From contig JBGTDU010000017.1 in the NCBI GenBank assembly GCA_041748175.1, positions 1 to 64,000 on the forward strand: a stretch of DNA of 64,000 nt, in the 5' to 3' direction. This DNA comes from JAHEJB01 sp041748175 (GTDB lineage Bacteria; Bacteroidota; Rhodothermia; Rhodothermales; Rubricoccaceae). Below are positions 16,306 through 25,198 of this stretch, piece by piece. The notes beneath the pieces were generated by a model. It worked only from the letters and a program-made list of their open reading frames with translations, did no database searches and was not told the DNA's origin. Made by a program: the position numbers and the translations under genes. The first letter of the stretch is position 1. Each line of letters opens with the position of its first letter.

Positions 16306-16788
16306 TCAGGCTTCATCGATGATGAACAAGGGCTGGTCATACTCAACAGGCTGTCCATCGCCGACAAGAATTTGCAGGACAATACCAGCATGCTCGCTCT
16401 GGATCTCGTTCATGAGCTTCATCGCTTCGATGATACAAAGCACCGAGCCAACTTCTACGCGCGCGCCCACGTTGACGAAGGGATCTGCACCGGGGGCCGG
16501 CGCGCTGTAGAGCGTGCCAACGATGGGCGCATGAACAACCGTACCGGGCGTTTCAGCGGCGGCTCCACCCGATACGGGGGCTTCTGTCCCAACGACAGCG
16601 GCCGCAGGCGAAGCCCCAGCTACGACAGGTGGCGGCGCTATCGCGATGACGGGTTGAGGCGCGGCAGCATAAACCGCCTGTTGGTGGGCACGCACAACTA
16701 CTTTGAAGTCTTCGTGCTCCACCTCGACCTCGGCCATGCCGCTCTGGGCCACTATTTCAATGAGCCGTTCGATTAATTCGAGGTCCAT
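16306..16788 (-). CDS. accB: Biotin carboxyl carrier protein of acetyl-CoA carboxylase
   Basis: AccB carries the biotin that accepts CO2 from AccC and delivers it to the carboxyltransferase. The biotinylation motif EAMKLMNE puts biotin on Lys124. The flexible Pro/Ala-rich linker (about residues 40-85) separates it from the N-terminal helix region. At 160 residues the length is usual. It lies 71 bp downstream of efp and 111 bp upstream of accC, all on the minus strand. Confidence 0.96.
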   Translation of the reverse strand: MDLELIERLIEIVAQSGMAEVEVEHEDFKVVVRAHQQAVYAAAPQPVIAIAPPPVVAGASPAAAVVGTEAPVSGGAAAETPGTVVHAPIVGTLYSAPAPGADPFVNVGARVEVGSVLCIIEAMKLMNEIQSEHAGIVLQILVGDGQPVEYDQPLFIIDEA

Positions 16789-16859
16789 GATCTTGGAAAC
16801 TGTTTGGCGGACGAACGCCCGAATGTACCGATGTCGAGAGAATTCAGTGCACGGCAGAT

Positions 16860-17432
16860 TCAGGCGGCTGTCACACGGGTCTGATACTCACCGTTCGACG
16901 TATCGACGCGGATCAGATCGCCCTCGTTGAGAAACAGAGGCACGTTTACGATCGCGCCGCTTTCGAGGGTGGCGGGTTTCGTGGCTCCGGTCGCCGTGTC
17001 GCCTTTCAAGCCCGGGTCGGTCTCGGCAATGAGCAACTCAACGTGACGCGGAATCTCCACGGAGAGCGGCTCCTCCGTGCCTGCGTTGACCATCACATCC
17101 ACGCTTTCGCCTTCTTTGATAAACTCCTTCCCCGGCACCAGGCTCTTCGGCAAAGCGACCTGCTCGTAGGTCTCCGTATTCATGAAGTGGAGACCTACCT
17201 CGTCCGCGTACAAATACTGCATCTGTCGGCGCTCGACCCGCGCCGTTTCTAGGCGCTCGCCTGCACGGAAGGTGTTGTCAACGGTCTTGCCGTTGCGCAC
17301 GTTCTTCAACTTTGTGCGGACGAACGCCCCGCCTTTCCCGGGTTTGACGTGCATGAACTCGATGATCGTCCATAGGTCACCGTTCCAGAGAAGCGTGAGG
17401 CCGTTTCGGATGTCGGACGTGTTGGTCGCCAT
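16860..17432 (-). CDS. efp: Elongation factor P
   Basis: EF-P rescues ribosomes stalled at polyproline stretches. At 190 residues it is full length with three beta-barrel domains. The loop that reaches the peptidyl-transferase centre reads VKPGKGGAF, with Lys33 at the tip, the position that is post-translationally modified in many bacteria. No EpmA/EpmB or other modification gene is in the window. It heads the efp-accB-accC unit. Confidence 0.97.
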   Translation of the reverse strand: MATNTSDIRNGLTLLWNGDLWTIIEFMHVKPGKGGAFVRTKLKNVRNGKTVDNTFRAGERLETARVERRQMQYLYADEVGLHFMNTETYEQVALPKSLVPGKEFIKEGESVDVMVNAGTEEPLSVEIPRHVELLIAETDPGLKGDTATGATKPATLESGAIVNVPLFLNEGDLIRVDTSNGEYQTRVTAA

Positions 17433-17549
17433 TCGTGAAAATATGTTCGCTAGCGCAAGGAGGGCCGAAATATACCCAGTCCCTCAACGCTCCAACCACG
17501 AAGCGACTGTGCGATTTCCCGCCGAACAACCAGCATCGCAGCCGGATTC

Positions 17550-19292
17550 CTACTCGGCTCCGATGACCTCTAGCAGCTCGTTGTGCTGCGGCTTCAGCTC
17601 CTCGATTGGAAGAACGACACGGAACGTGCTGCCCTCGCCGACACTACTCTCTACCGAAATCGTCCCGCCATGCCGCTCGATCATTTCCTTGCAGAGGATA
17701 AGCCCCAGACCGCTACCCCGTTCGCCATTCGTACCCGCCCGCGACAGACATTCTCCTATCTTGAAAAGGCGACCCGTGTCTGCTTCGCACATCCCAACAC
17801 CGGTGTCTTGCACGGAGATAGCAAGCATATCGGCGACCTGGTCTGCGCGAATGGTTACGCTGCCACCTCCTTGCGTGTACTTGAGCCCGTTGCTAACGAG
17901 GTTGAGAATCACAGAACGCAACATGACCGGGTCGGCATCCGCCATGGTGTCCGGCACCACGCGATTGTTCAACCAAACGCCTTTTTCGGAGGACGGTCCG
18001 GCTAGCACGTCCACCACCTCGGAGACGAGTTCCGCGAGGCTGATGCGAGCCAACTCGACGCGCATTTGGCCAGTTTGGAGGCGCGACCATTCAAGCAAAT
18101 TGATGAGCAGGCTATAAAGGCGCTCCGCGGACCTATTCATCAACCCTGCCATTTCCACCAGCTCTTTGTCGCCGTTCGAACCGGCTCGGTTTTCGGCTAC
18201 TTGCGAAAGCCCAAGCAGCGAGCCCATCGGTCCGCGTAGATCGTGCGAAAGGATGGAGAAGAACGTGTCTCTGGCGTGGCGGGCCTGCTCCTGCTCGACG
18301 GCGAACTCGACAAGCCGGGCCTGATCGAGCTCTCGCTCGTTGAGGAGCTCTTCAAGAAGATTCCTGGCCGATCTGAGCTCCGCCGCTGTCTTGCTCCATC
18401 CCCTCGCGATGAGATACCCGAAATAGCCAACGAGCGCGATGAATCCGAAGGTGATCCACTCAAGCATGGAGAGGCCGTTGAGCGCGGTGAAAACCTCCTG
18501 CGTAGTCACCTCCGACGTAAGCACCTCGGCCCACCCGAAATACCGAAGGAGCAAGCCGTAACCGACGAGCGCACAAACGGCGAGGCCGTAGGCTGCAAGG
18601 ACACGGCCCGGAGTCATGACCTCCGGGCGGACCGCGTGAAAATCTGCCTTCCTCTTCCAGTCCTCAACGCGGCAACCAAAAAAGAACAAAAGCGGCGCGG
18701 TGACAAAAACGTGCAGGATGAAACCACCGATCCACCAGCCTTGCCAGATCGCGAGGGTCTCTGCCGGTGAGAGGCTGCGCGCCGACGCCCAGACGAATGC
18801 TGCCGATGCCGCAGCGAGTACGGCCACGAACGACGTCAACACGAAGAACACAAGAGATCCGAGGGAGCGAAGCGTAGTCGAGGCAGGAATTGCTTGATAC
18901 GCAACCACCAGCACGCCCAGCGCAAGTAGATCTGTCAAACCAAGGAGCAACGCCAACCGAGTTCCGAGCCCCGCAGCTATGGCCACCGTCGCATGCACTA
19001 TAAAGGCGGGAATGGCACCCCACGAATATCCGAACCAGATTGCAATGAGCGCACACGGAACCATCGGGACGTACAAGGTCAGCTGAAGTTCGACACCTGC
19101 CACTTGTGTCGAGAAGGCCGAGCCGCGGAGCACCATCAGTCCTCCGATGATCATGGGCATCATCGAAATAAACCAGGCCGTCAACAGCACGTGGGCCGCC
19201 CCACCCGAGTCGGGCGACAGCACGCGCACAAACGTAACCGGAGTGTGCGCGTACGGATTGGTGCGAGAGAATATCGGACGTAACTGTGGCAT
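17550..19292 (-). CDS. Membrane sensor histidine kinase with MASE1-like N-terminus
   Basis: A 580-residue kinase. The first 290 or so residues are hydrophobic with about eight to nine membrane spans and resemble the MASE1 sensor region. A coiled-coil linker (LLEELLNERELDQARLVEFA) leads to the H-box FFSILSHDLRGPMGSLLG, with the phosphorylated His near residue 350. The catalytic domain has the N-box NLVSNGLKYTQGG, the DTGVGM motif and GSGLGLILCKEMIERHGG. There is no receiver domain and no adjacent response regulator, so it is an orphan kinase. The ligand cannot be inferred from the sequence. Confidence 0.88.
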   Translation of the reverse strand: MPQLRPIFSRTNPYAHTPVTFVRVLSPDSGGAAHVLLTAWFISMMPMIIGGLMVLRGSAFSTQVAGVELQLTLYVPMVPCALIAIWFGYSWGAIPAFIVHATVAIAAGLGTRLALLLGLTDLLALGVLVVAYQAIPASTTLRSLGSLVFFVLTSFVAVLAAASAAFVWASARSLSPAETLAIWQGWWIGGFILHVFVTAPLLFFFGCRVEDWKRKADFHAVRPEVMTPGRVLAAYGLAVCALVGYGLLLRYFGWAEVLTSEVTTQEVFTALNGLSMLEWITFGFIALVGYFGYLIARGWSKTAAELRSARNLLEELLNERELDQARLVEFAVEQEQARHARDTFFSILSHDLRGPMGSLLGLSQVAENRAGSNGDKELVEMAGLMNRSAERLYSLLINLLEWSRLQTGQMRVELARISLAELVSEVVDVLAGPSSEKGVWLNNRVVPDTMADADPVMLRSVILNLVSNGLKYTQGGGSVTIRADQVADMLAISVQDTGVGMCEADTGRLFKIGECLSRAGTNGERGSGLGLILCKEMIERHGGTISVESSVGEGSTFRVVLPIEELKPQHNELLEVIGAE

Positions 19293-19347
19293 AGTCTGCC
19301 CGATTTGTATCGGCTATCCAGCGCCACCCTTAAAGCGATTGGAGAAG

Positions 19348-20202
19348 CTATTCCGGCCTTTTTGCAACCACAAAGCCATATTTCATGGCTCCGATTGCGT
19401 AGGCAGCACGGATCCTGAGGAGTGTTCCCACGAAACCACGATCTCGCATGGATGAGTCGCGAAGAAACGCACGGTAGCGACTATCGCGAAGCACTCCGAC
19501 GGCCGCACGGCGGATGCAGATCGTCCATGTCCGAGCGACGTGTGGGCTTAAATCCTCGAAAGCTTCGATTACTAAGCCGGCGGCTTCCATCCACATCCGG
19601 TTTTCCGAAGCGCTTGCCATTCCAGCCAATCGGCCATCGCGGCAGATGGGTTCGAGGAGATATCTGATGTTGCGTTCCGAAGGATTTTCGCTTGTCATCC
19701 GGATACAAGCGACGAGGCACCCCCCGGGCTTGAGAACCCGCGCCATCTCCGAAAATACGCGCTCTCGATTTGGCATGTGAGTCGTGCTCTCTATCGCGAT
19801 CACCGCATCGAACTGTGCGTCCGGCAGCTCATTTTCCAGCCAATCGCGCAGGAGAATTGAAGGCTCCGGACCGCCATCACGAACTCGTTGCGCTCGGGCA
19901 TATCTCGCTTGTGCTTCCGAGAGAGTCAGGCCGGTTACTCGCGCACCCCGATCCTCCGCAAGCCAGCGGGCTGTGCCGCCGTAGCCACACCCAACATCGC
20001 AGACGAGATCACCCGCGCCGATTTGTGCGACGTCAGCCACTTTGGTGATGAGCGCTTCCGTAGCCTCTTCCACAGATTCATCGCCGCGCTCAAACAATCC
20101 GTGATGAACGTGTTCTCCCCAGATCTCCCTATAGAATGTATCCAGTTCGTCGTAATGCCTGCGAACAGCCTCCGCGTCGAAGTCGGATCGAGAGACGATC
20201 AC
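19348..20202 (-). CDS. SAM-dependent methyltransferase (class I)
   Basis: A 284-residue methyltransferase related to the tocopherol/cyclopropane-type group. The SAM-binding motif I DLVCDVGCGYGGTARWLAED lies near residue 63, and motif II GARVTGLTLSEAQARYA follows. The acidic post-motif is DAVIAIESTTHM, and the later segment LKPGGCLVACIRM also fits. The start overlaps the stop of the DinB-family gene upstream by 4 bp, so the two are coupled. Substrate unknown. Confidence 0.85.
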   Translation of the reverse strand: MIVSRSDFDAEAVRRHYDELDTFYREIWGEHVHHGLFERGDESVEEATEALITKVADVAQIGAGDLVCDVGCGYGGTARWLAEDRGARVTGLTLSEAQARYARAQRVRDGGPEPSILLRDWLENELPDAQFDAVIAIESTTHMPNRERVFSEMARVLKPGGCLVACIRMTSENPSERNIRYLLEPICRDGRLAGMASASENRMWMEAAGLVIEAFEDLSPHVARTWTICIRRAAVGVLRDSRYRAFLRDSSMRDRGFVGTLLRIRAAYAIGAMKYGFVVAKRPE

Positions 20203-20741
20203 TTCACCAGTCGGTCGCCGAGCACGCCGAGATAGCCGCTTCCGCTCCAGGCACCTATTTCGTTAGCATACTGCTTCGCCATTACCCGGCTTATTTGCGC
20301 GATGTGCCCGAGGTCGTGAACGACCCAAACGGCTAGTAAATGCGCCAGACTCACCGGACCCAACTCAGGATGTACACCCATCCTTTCGAGGTCAACGGTT
20401 TGCATATTCATGTCGTGTAAGGCCATTAGATTCTTCTCGCGGAGTTCAGCGAATTCGTCAAGGAGCGTCTTCATTGACTTGCCCCTGCTCTCCTCGAATT
20501 GGGCAGTTCGATCGAACGGATCGAAGGGACGCGCCTCGCCGTGCCCAAGGATGATCCGCGCTCGCGGAATCCAGTCCGTTCGTTCCCCATGGATCAGGTG
20601 GCCAACCACATCGAACGGGCTCCACGTTCCCGCGCCTTCGTTTGGCGTTGTCCACGCGTCGCCGACGCCGCAAAGAAGCTCGTTCAGGACGGACGGCGTG
20701 CGCTCCAGAATAGGAAGCGCGGTTTGCAGGGAAAATTGCAT
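20199..20741 (-). CDS. DinB-family metal-binding protein
   Basis: A 180-residue four-helix DinB/YfiT-type protein. Histidines in GHLIHGERTDW and VVHDLGHIAQ are placed as the metal-binding triad of the family. Members act as thiol-dependent transferases or remain uncharacterised. It is coupled by a 4-bp overlap to the methyltransferase downstream, so a shared small-molecule pathway is possible but not shown. Confidence 0.82.
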   Translation of the reverse strand: MQFSLQTALPILERTPSVLNELLCGVGDAWTTPNEGAGTWSPFDVVGHLIHGERTDWIPRARIILGHGEARPFDPFDRTAQFEESRGKSMKTLLDEFAELREKNLMALHDMNMQTVDLERMGVHPELGPVSLAHLLAVWVVHDLGHIAQISRVMAKQYANEIGAWSGSGYLGVLGDRLVK

Positions 20742-20753
20742 GAGCGTAAATCA

Positions 20754-20774
20754 GTGGGCGTAAGCCCGTCCTAC
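20754..20774 (-). repeat. GTAG-type REP-like hairpin
   Basis: Read on the minus strand this is GTAGGACGGGCTTACGCCCAC: the GTAG tetranucleotide followed by a GGGC/GCCC stem with a TTAC loop. It resembles the other GTAG-palindromes of the window (14285, 26172, 26436) but has a shorter stem. It lies just upstream of the DinB-family gene. Confidence 0.4.
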
Positions 20775-20912
20775 TACCTCGGCAGCAATTCGGTCCTGCC
20801 TATCCTCATTTCTCAACAACTTGCAGTCGCGGCGGCTCGATAAATCGAACACGTGCTTTGTTCCGCGGAGAAGCCTCCGAGATGCGCTCGAATCCGCCAG
20901 CATTTACTTCGG

Positions 20913-21707
20913 TCAATCCCGATTGCCTAAACTTGCGAGAACAATTTCGAGCGCTTTAATCATGGCCTTCTGCTGCTCACAATGGCCGTGTTCAGCCTCG
21001 ACATTCACGTAGAGCAAATTCCTCCGCGCAGCCCAAACGGAGAGCGACCCATCGTCCCTAACGCTCGCATTGTTCTGAATAACAACGTTGAAATCGGCGT
21101 CGCGGAGCGCATCGAATAGTCGACGATCGGTTACATAAAAGAAGTCGTCTGGATCAACGCCTTCCTCAATGTGGACCGCTTCGGCATCACTTTCGAATTG
21201 GCCGCCTTCCGCATAACTGAGTGCAGAATAATTCTCCGGCGTGTTGTTGTGGAGGGTGACGATGACATCATCCGGATCGTAGAGAGCGACAAGGCTGTCG
21301 GCGAAAGTCCTCGTTGCGATAACCGCTTCGTCTGCCGCATTGGGCGAGAGTGTCGCCCGGATGCCAACTTCCGTAAAAATGCGGTTCGGGTCGAGATCGT
21401 AGTGCACGCCACCGATCGAAAAGCGGACGCGGCGTTCGCCCTGCGCGCGCAGCTCAACCAACCGCCCACCATACTCCTCCGCGAAGGCGAGGCCAGCTTC
21501 CACCGCCGTGTTTTCGTCGTCGTGGAGGACCAGCATGGCGAACGACGGCTCGTCGTGCTCGTGAATGACGACCGTGACGGTCGAATCGCCAAGCGGTAAT
21601 TCAACCTCGTTGGGCGAGGAAAAGCCTGCCGTTTCGTTGAGGTTCGAGCGCAGAGCGAAGATGCCCAACACTGCGATCAGCAGGACGCCTAGACCAATCG
21701 CTTTCAT
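20913..21707 (-). CDS. Membrane-anchored exported protein of unknown function
   Basis: The ATG at 21707 is chosen: it gives an N-terminal anchor (MKAIGLGVLLIAVLGIFALR) and overlaps the stop of the exonuclease-UvrC gene by 4 bp. The remaining 240 or so residues are predicted periplasmic. They show a repeated alpha/beta pattern with FAMLVLHDDENTAVEAGLAFAEEYGG and VTLHNNTPENYSALSYAEGG. I do not recognise a named domain; the HDDENT and HNNTPENY stretches recall periplasmic N-acetylmuramoyl-peptide-type fold proteins, but this is only a suggestion. It is coupled to a DNA-repair-type gene, perhaps without functional meaning. Confidence 0.7.
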   Translation of the reverse strand: MKAIGLGVLLIAVLGIFALRSNLNETAGFSSPNEVELPLGDSTVTVVIHEHDEPSFAMLVLHDDENTAVEAGLAFAEEYGGRLVELRAQGERRVRFSIGGVHYDLDPNRIFTEVGIRATLSPNAADEAVIATRTFADSLVALYDPDDVIVTLHNNTPENYSALSYAEGGQFESDAEAVHIEEGVDPDDFFYVTDRRLFDALRDADFNVVIQNNASVRDDGSLSVWAARRNLLYVNVEAEHGHCEQQKAMIKALEIVLASLGNRD

Positions 21708-23416
21708 ACTCCTGCCGCCTCTACGACCATCTGGTTTTGTAGGGAAACGGACAGTGCGCGATAAACTCTTTCGTTGAACTCCTCGAAATCCGTCTCGGGC
21801 GTCCAGCAAATCTGTTTGGTATCGTTCTCGCGAAGGCGTATCCAATGCGCAATGATTCGGATTTCGTCTACATCCGGGCGGTCGAAGCGCTCCGGCGGAG
21901 TCACCGACCCGTCGAAATACTCGGAAAGTGCAGTGGTCAAACTGGCCTGTTCGACGAAAGACAGATCGGCGGAGACATCGATACGTGCGGCGAGACGGCC
22001 GTACCGAATGAAGAAAAGCTGCGATCCGCCGCCGTCCGCGAGCCGTTCGACAAGTACGGCGTTGTGCTCATGTACAACGGCTACGAGTTGCCGATGGCCG
22101 TTGAGGGTTTTTCTCAACCGTCCGAGCTGATTCCGGAACCACGCCGCCTGCTCATACTCCTTCCTCGCGGATGCCTCGAGCATGGCTTCCTCGACCAATT
22201 CCATGACCGTTTCGTCGTGACCCGCCAGGAAAGCACGGACCTGATCGACGATCATCGGGTAGGCTTGCTCCGCGTCTCCACCGACGCACGGCGCAGCGCA
22301 ACGGCCCAAGTCGTGGTAGAGGCACGGGCGACCGAGCGCGAACGTCCCGTCGTCGCATTCCCGAAGTTGGAATAGGCGGTTGACCAGTTCTACCAGTTCG
22401 TCAGCGACCTTGCGTTGGCCGATCGGCCCGAAGTATTCGGCTCCGTCGGAGTCGATGCGAACCGTACGAGAAAGCGTCGGAAAGCGATGAGTAGTGTCGA
22501 GGCGGAGGAATGGATAGTCGCGATATTTGAGCTGCACACTGTTGTGCGTCGGCGTGTGGTGTTTGATGGCTTTAGACTCCTCAATGAGAGCGGACAGCTC
22601 GGTGCCCGTTTCCTCCCATGTGATGTCTCGCACGTCGCGGACCAGCCTTCGAATTTCCGGTCGATGATTGTCTACCGCCGCGAAATAGCTCCTAACGCGG
22701 CTGTTGAGGCTTTTCGCCTTGCCTACGTAGATCACGGCGCCTCGCCGATCGCGCATGAAATAGACGCCTGGACGATCCGGTAGGTTGGGCAACACCTCAT
22801 TGCGAATACGCTTCAGATGCGACGGCTCGCGGCGCGTATCGCGGTACCGCCGTCGCTGGAAGCCGAGCAGATCCTCAACGGTCTGAACGCCAAACTCCAT
22901 CCGCATCCGATCAATAAACATGTTGAGGAGTTTGGCCGTGGCCACGGCATCACCTAGGGCGCGGTGTCTGCCATCAACCTCAATCTCAAAGTATCGTGTC
23001 AGTTTGCTCAGGCCTTTGGATGGAAGCGCCGAATACAACCTGCGCGCGAGCCGTAGGGTATCCAGGCTCGGATTGCGGAGGCCTTCCAATCCTGCGATCT
23101 CCAGCTCTACTTCGATAAAGCGCTGATCGAATGGAAGATTGTGTGCGACGAAAACACCATCGCCCAGGAAATCCAGAAAGTCCGGGAGTACCTCTTCGGC
23201 CGTCGGCTGGTCGAGCACCATGCCCGTCGAGATCCCCGTGAGCTGCGTGATGCGCCGCGGGATGTAGCGGCCAGGGTTGATGAGCTGCTGGAAAGTCTCG
23301 GTGAGCTTGCCGGCCTGCACCTTCACCGCCCCGATCTCAATCACCCGGTCGTCACCCGCCCGCGACCCTGTGGTCTCGGTGTCGGTTACGACAAAGGTGG
23401 CTTCGGAGATTAGCAT
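21704..23416 (-). CDS. DEDDh exonuclease fused to UvrC-like GIY-YIG endonuclease
   Basis: A 570-residue fusion. Residues about 5-170 are a DnaQ-type 3'-5' exonuclease with FVVTDTETTG (Asp12, Glu14), AHNLPFDQRFI and HRALGDA (His151, Asp156). From about 215 a GIY-YIG nuclease domain follows (GVYFMRDRRGAVIYVGKAKSLNSRVRSYF). Then come a UvrC-like linker with CLYHDLGRCAAPCVG cysteines and a UvrB-binding-like helix region. The C-terminal RNase H-like UvrC nuclease appears absent, as in Cho. Such fusions are known in several phyla. The start at 23416 (MLISEATFVVTDTETTG) is preferred to one 21 codons upstream. Confidence 0.9.
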   Translation of the reverse strand: MLISEATFVVTDTETTGSRAGDDRVIEIGAVKVQAGKLTETFQQLINPGRYIPRRITQLTGISTGMVLDQPTAEEVLPDFLDFLGDGVFVAHNLPFDQRFIEVELEIAGLEGLRNPSLDTLRLARRLYSALPSKGLSKLTRYFEIEVDGRHRALGDAVATAKLLNMFIDRMRMEFGVQTVEDLLGFQRRRYRDTRREPSHLKRIRNEVLPNLPDRPGVYFMRDRRGAVIYVGKAKSLNSRVRSYFAAVDNHRPEIRRLVRDVRDITWEETGTELSALIEESKAIKHHTPTHNSVQLKYRDYPFLRLDTTHRFPTLSRTVRIDSDGAEYFGPIGQRKVADELVELVNRLFQLRECDDGTFALGRPCLYHDLGRCAAPCVGGDAEQAYPMIVDQVRAFLAGHDETVMELVEEAMLEASARKEYEQAAWFRNQLGRLRKTLNGHRQLVAVVHEHNAVLVERLADGGGSQLFFIRYGRLAARIDVSADLSFVEQASLTTALSEYFDGSVTPPERFDRPDVDEIRIIAHWIRLRENDTKQICWTPETDFEEFNERVYRALSVSLQNQMVVEAAGV

Positions 23417-23695
23417 GTGGGAAGCGCGGTCGGCGTAGGATAAGCAGAGGGAGCGCCGCTGCGGTTCCCGCTCGCTCAAACCGCTCCCTTCCCAATGGGG
23501 CTTTCCGCGAAGCGGACGAGGGTTGGCGGCGCACTGGCCAGGTGGATGGTAAGGAGAACGAATTGTGGCTTCGCGCCATGCTGGTGCTCACCCTCCGCCT
23601 CGCAAGCGCGGCACCTCCCTCAGAGAGGGACGGGTTTCCAGACCAACTACTTTTCTCTTTTCACTTTTCGCTGTTCACTCTACCCGCTTCACTTT

Positions 23696-24961
23696 TCAGA
23701 ATCCAAGGACTTCAAACAGCCTTCGACCTACTTCGTCGCTCTCCAGGTGGCCGCGGAACAGATTGCTGCCGGGGCCGAAGCTGTAGAGATTGACGTCGGC
23801 TTCCGTATGCCCGCTTGTGGACCAGCCAATCCCCGCCCTGTCCGATAGAATCCTGGCAAACGCTCGCTGAACCTGTCCATTCTCGGCAGCCGCAATCCGG
23901 GAAAGCTCGTCTTCGTTCAGGTCGCTGATTCCCGTCGACTCGCGGAAAACATCGAACGGATCCTGACCCTCCCTGACGCGGCGTTGCATCCAGCGGGTGC
24001 TTCGCACAACGTCACGCAAAACCTCCGCATTCCAGTTGTAAGAGCCGTTTCGGCCAACGCCGAGCCCCCCGGTGTCGTGGTCGGAGAGCGCGATCACGAG
24101 TGTGTTACCATCGCTTTCGGCAAACGCGATGACGTGCCGAAACAGGTCATCAAAGCTTTCCATCTCGCGAGCCAGTGCCGCGCCGTCTTGAGAGTGACCA
24201 CTGTCGTCGGTCCCTTCCGCTTCAATCAACAAGAAGAATCCTCGGTCTCCTTCTGCGAGTAGCGACAGCGCCTTCTGCGTCATGTCTTTCAGGCCTGGTT
24301 CGATCGCAGGATCGCGATCCATCTCAAAATCCATGGTGCCTGGCGCGAAGAGCCCCAGAAGAGGAGCTCTGGCCGAGGCTAGCTCGCTTGGCGCCGTAAT
24401 CACGTCATAGCCCGCCGTCCTTGCCTCATCGAAAAGATTGCGGCCATCGCTTCTGGTTCCGGAAGGTGGCGGAAGGAAATGGTCAAGTCCGCCCCCCAAA
24501 ATGACCTCTATGCCCTGTTGAAGCATCTGCTCTGCGATCGATTCTTTTTCACCTCGTTCGAGTGCGTGCGCAGCAAACGCTCCCGGCGTGGCATCGGCGA
24601 TGTAGGCGGTTGTGACAAGCCCACTAGCCATGCCGCTTGCCTCAGCGGCCTCCAGAATTGTTCTGCATGGAGCGCCCGTTGAATCAACGCCGATTGAGCC
24701 CTTATAGCTTCGCACGCCGCACGCGTAAGCCGTTGCAGCCGCCGCCGAGTCCGTGATTTCATGACTGGTCGCCGCCGTTGCAACGGAGCCCGTTAAATAG
24801 CCATCGAGCGCCAGCGGCCTTCCGACGACGCGGCGAGTAAGCGCGGGAGCACTCGGCCCTGCACCATCCGCAACCATTACGATGACGTTGTTGGGTCGCT
24901 CAGGCTGAGCCTGCAGGGGCAGGGCGAGGAGGCCGAGGGCGGTGATAAGGAGACGGCGCAT
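23696..24961 (-). CDS. Alkaline phosphatase (PhoA superfamily)
   Basis: An exported phosphomonoesterase. The signal peptide is MRRLLITALGLLALPLQAQ. The catalytic serine is Ser72 in ITDSAAAATA, preceded by the metal-binding Asp of MVADGAG. Further metal ligands are in EAEGTDDSGHSQD, LSDHDTGG and TSGHTEADV. At 421 residues it is full length. The ATG at 24961 is preferred to a GTG two codons upstream. It is divergent from mdh across 237 bp that must hold both promoters. A phosphate-regulation box could not be identified by eye. Confidence 0.93.
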   Translation of the reverse strand: MRRLLITALGLLALPLQAQPERPNNVIVMVADGAGPSAPALTRRVVGRPLALDGYLTGSVATAATSHEITDSAAAATAYACGVRSYKGSIGVDSTGAPCRTILEAAEASGMASGLVTTAYIADATPGAFAAHALERGEKESIAEQMLQQGIEVILGGGLDHFLPPPSGTRSDGRNLFDEARTAGYDVITAPSELASARAPLLGLFAPGTMDFEMDRDPAIEPGLKDMTQKALSLLAEGDRGFFLLIEAEGTDDSGHSQDGAALAREMESFDDLFRHVIAFAESDGNTLVIALSDHDTGGLGVGRNGSYNWNAEVLRDVVRSTRWMQRRVREGQDPFDVFRESTGISDLNEDELSRIAAAENGQVQRAFARILSDRAGIGWSTSGHTEADVNLYSFGPGSNLFRGHLESDEVGRRLFEVLGF

Positions 24962-25123
24962 GGGCACGCTTTGGGATATCAGATTTCGATGGGAATATCG
25001 GACTTGCGATGTAGATAGTCCGAATCGGGAAGTTGGCTGGTTGCGGGTTCAGTCCTTTGTCATCTGTCCAGTGCCCCGTCCTCTGCCGCACCTCCATTGT
25101 CCGCAGTCCAACGTCCGGGTTCC

Positions 25124-25151
25124 TCCGAAATCCGAAATCCGAAATCCGAAA
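25124..25151. repeat. Four tandem TCCGAAA heptamers upstream of mdh
   Basis: Four perfect head-to-tail copies of TCCGAAA lie in the phosphatase-mdh intergenic space, 47 bp before the mdh start. Inverted relatives (ATTTCGGA) lie just after the mdh stop at 26138-26160 and again in the duplicated junction, so mdh is bracketed by the motif. Function unknown. Confidence 0.6.
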
Positions 25152-25198
25152 TCGATGTATCCTCCAAACTCCTTCATCACCGACAATCCCCAAGCAGA

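Noticed and set aside
25124..25151. CRISPR-like tandem repeats
   Set aside because: The unit is only 7 bp with no spacers. No CRISPR array or cas gene was found in the window.
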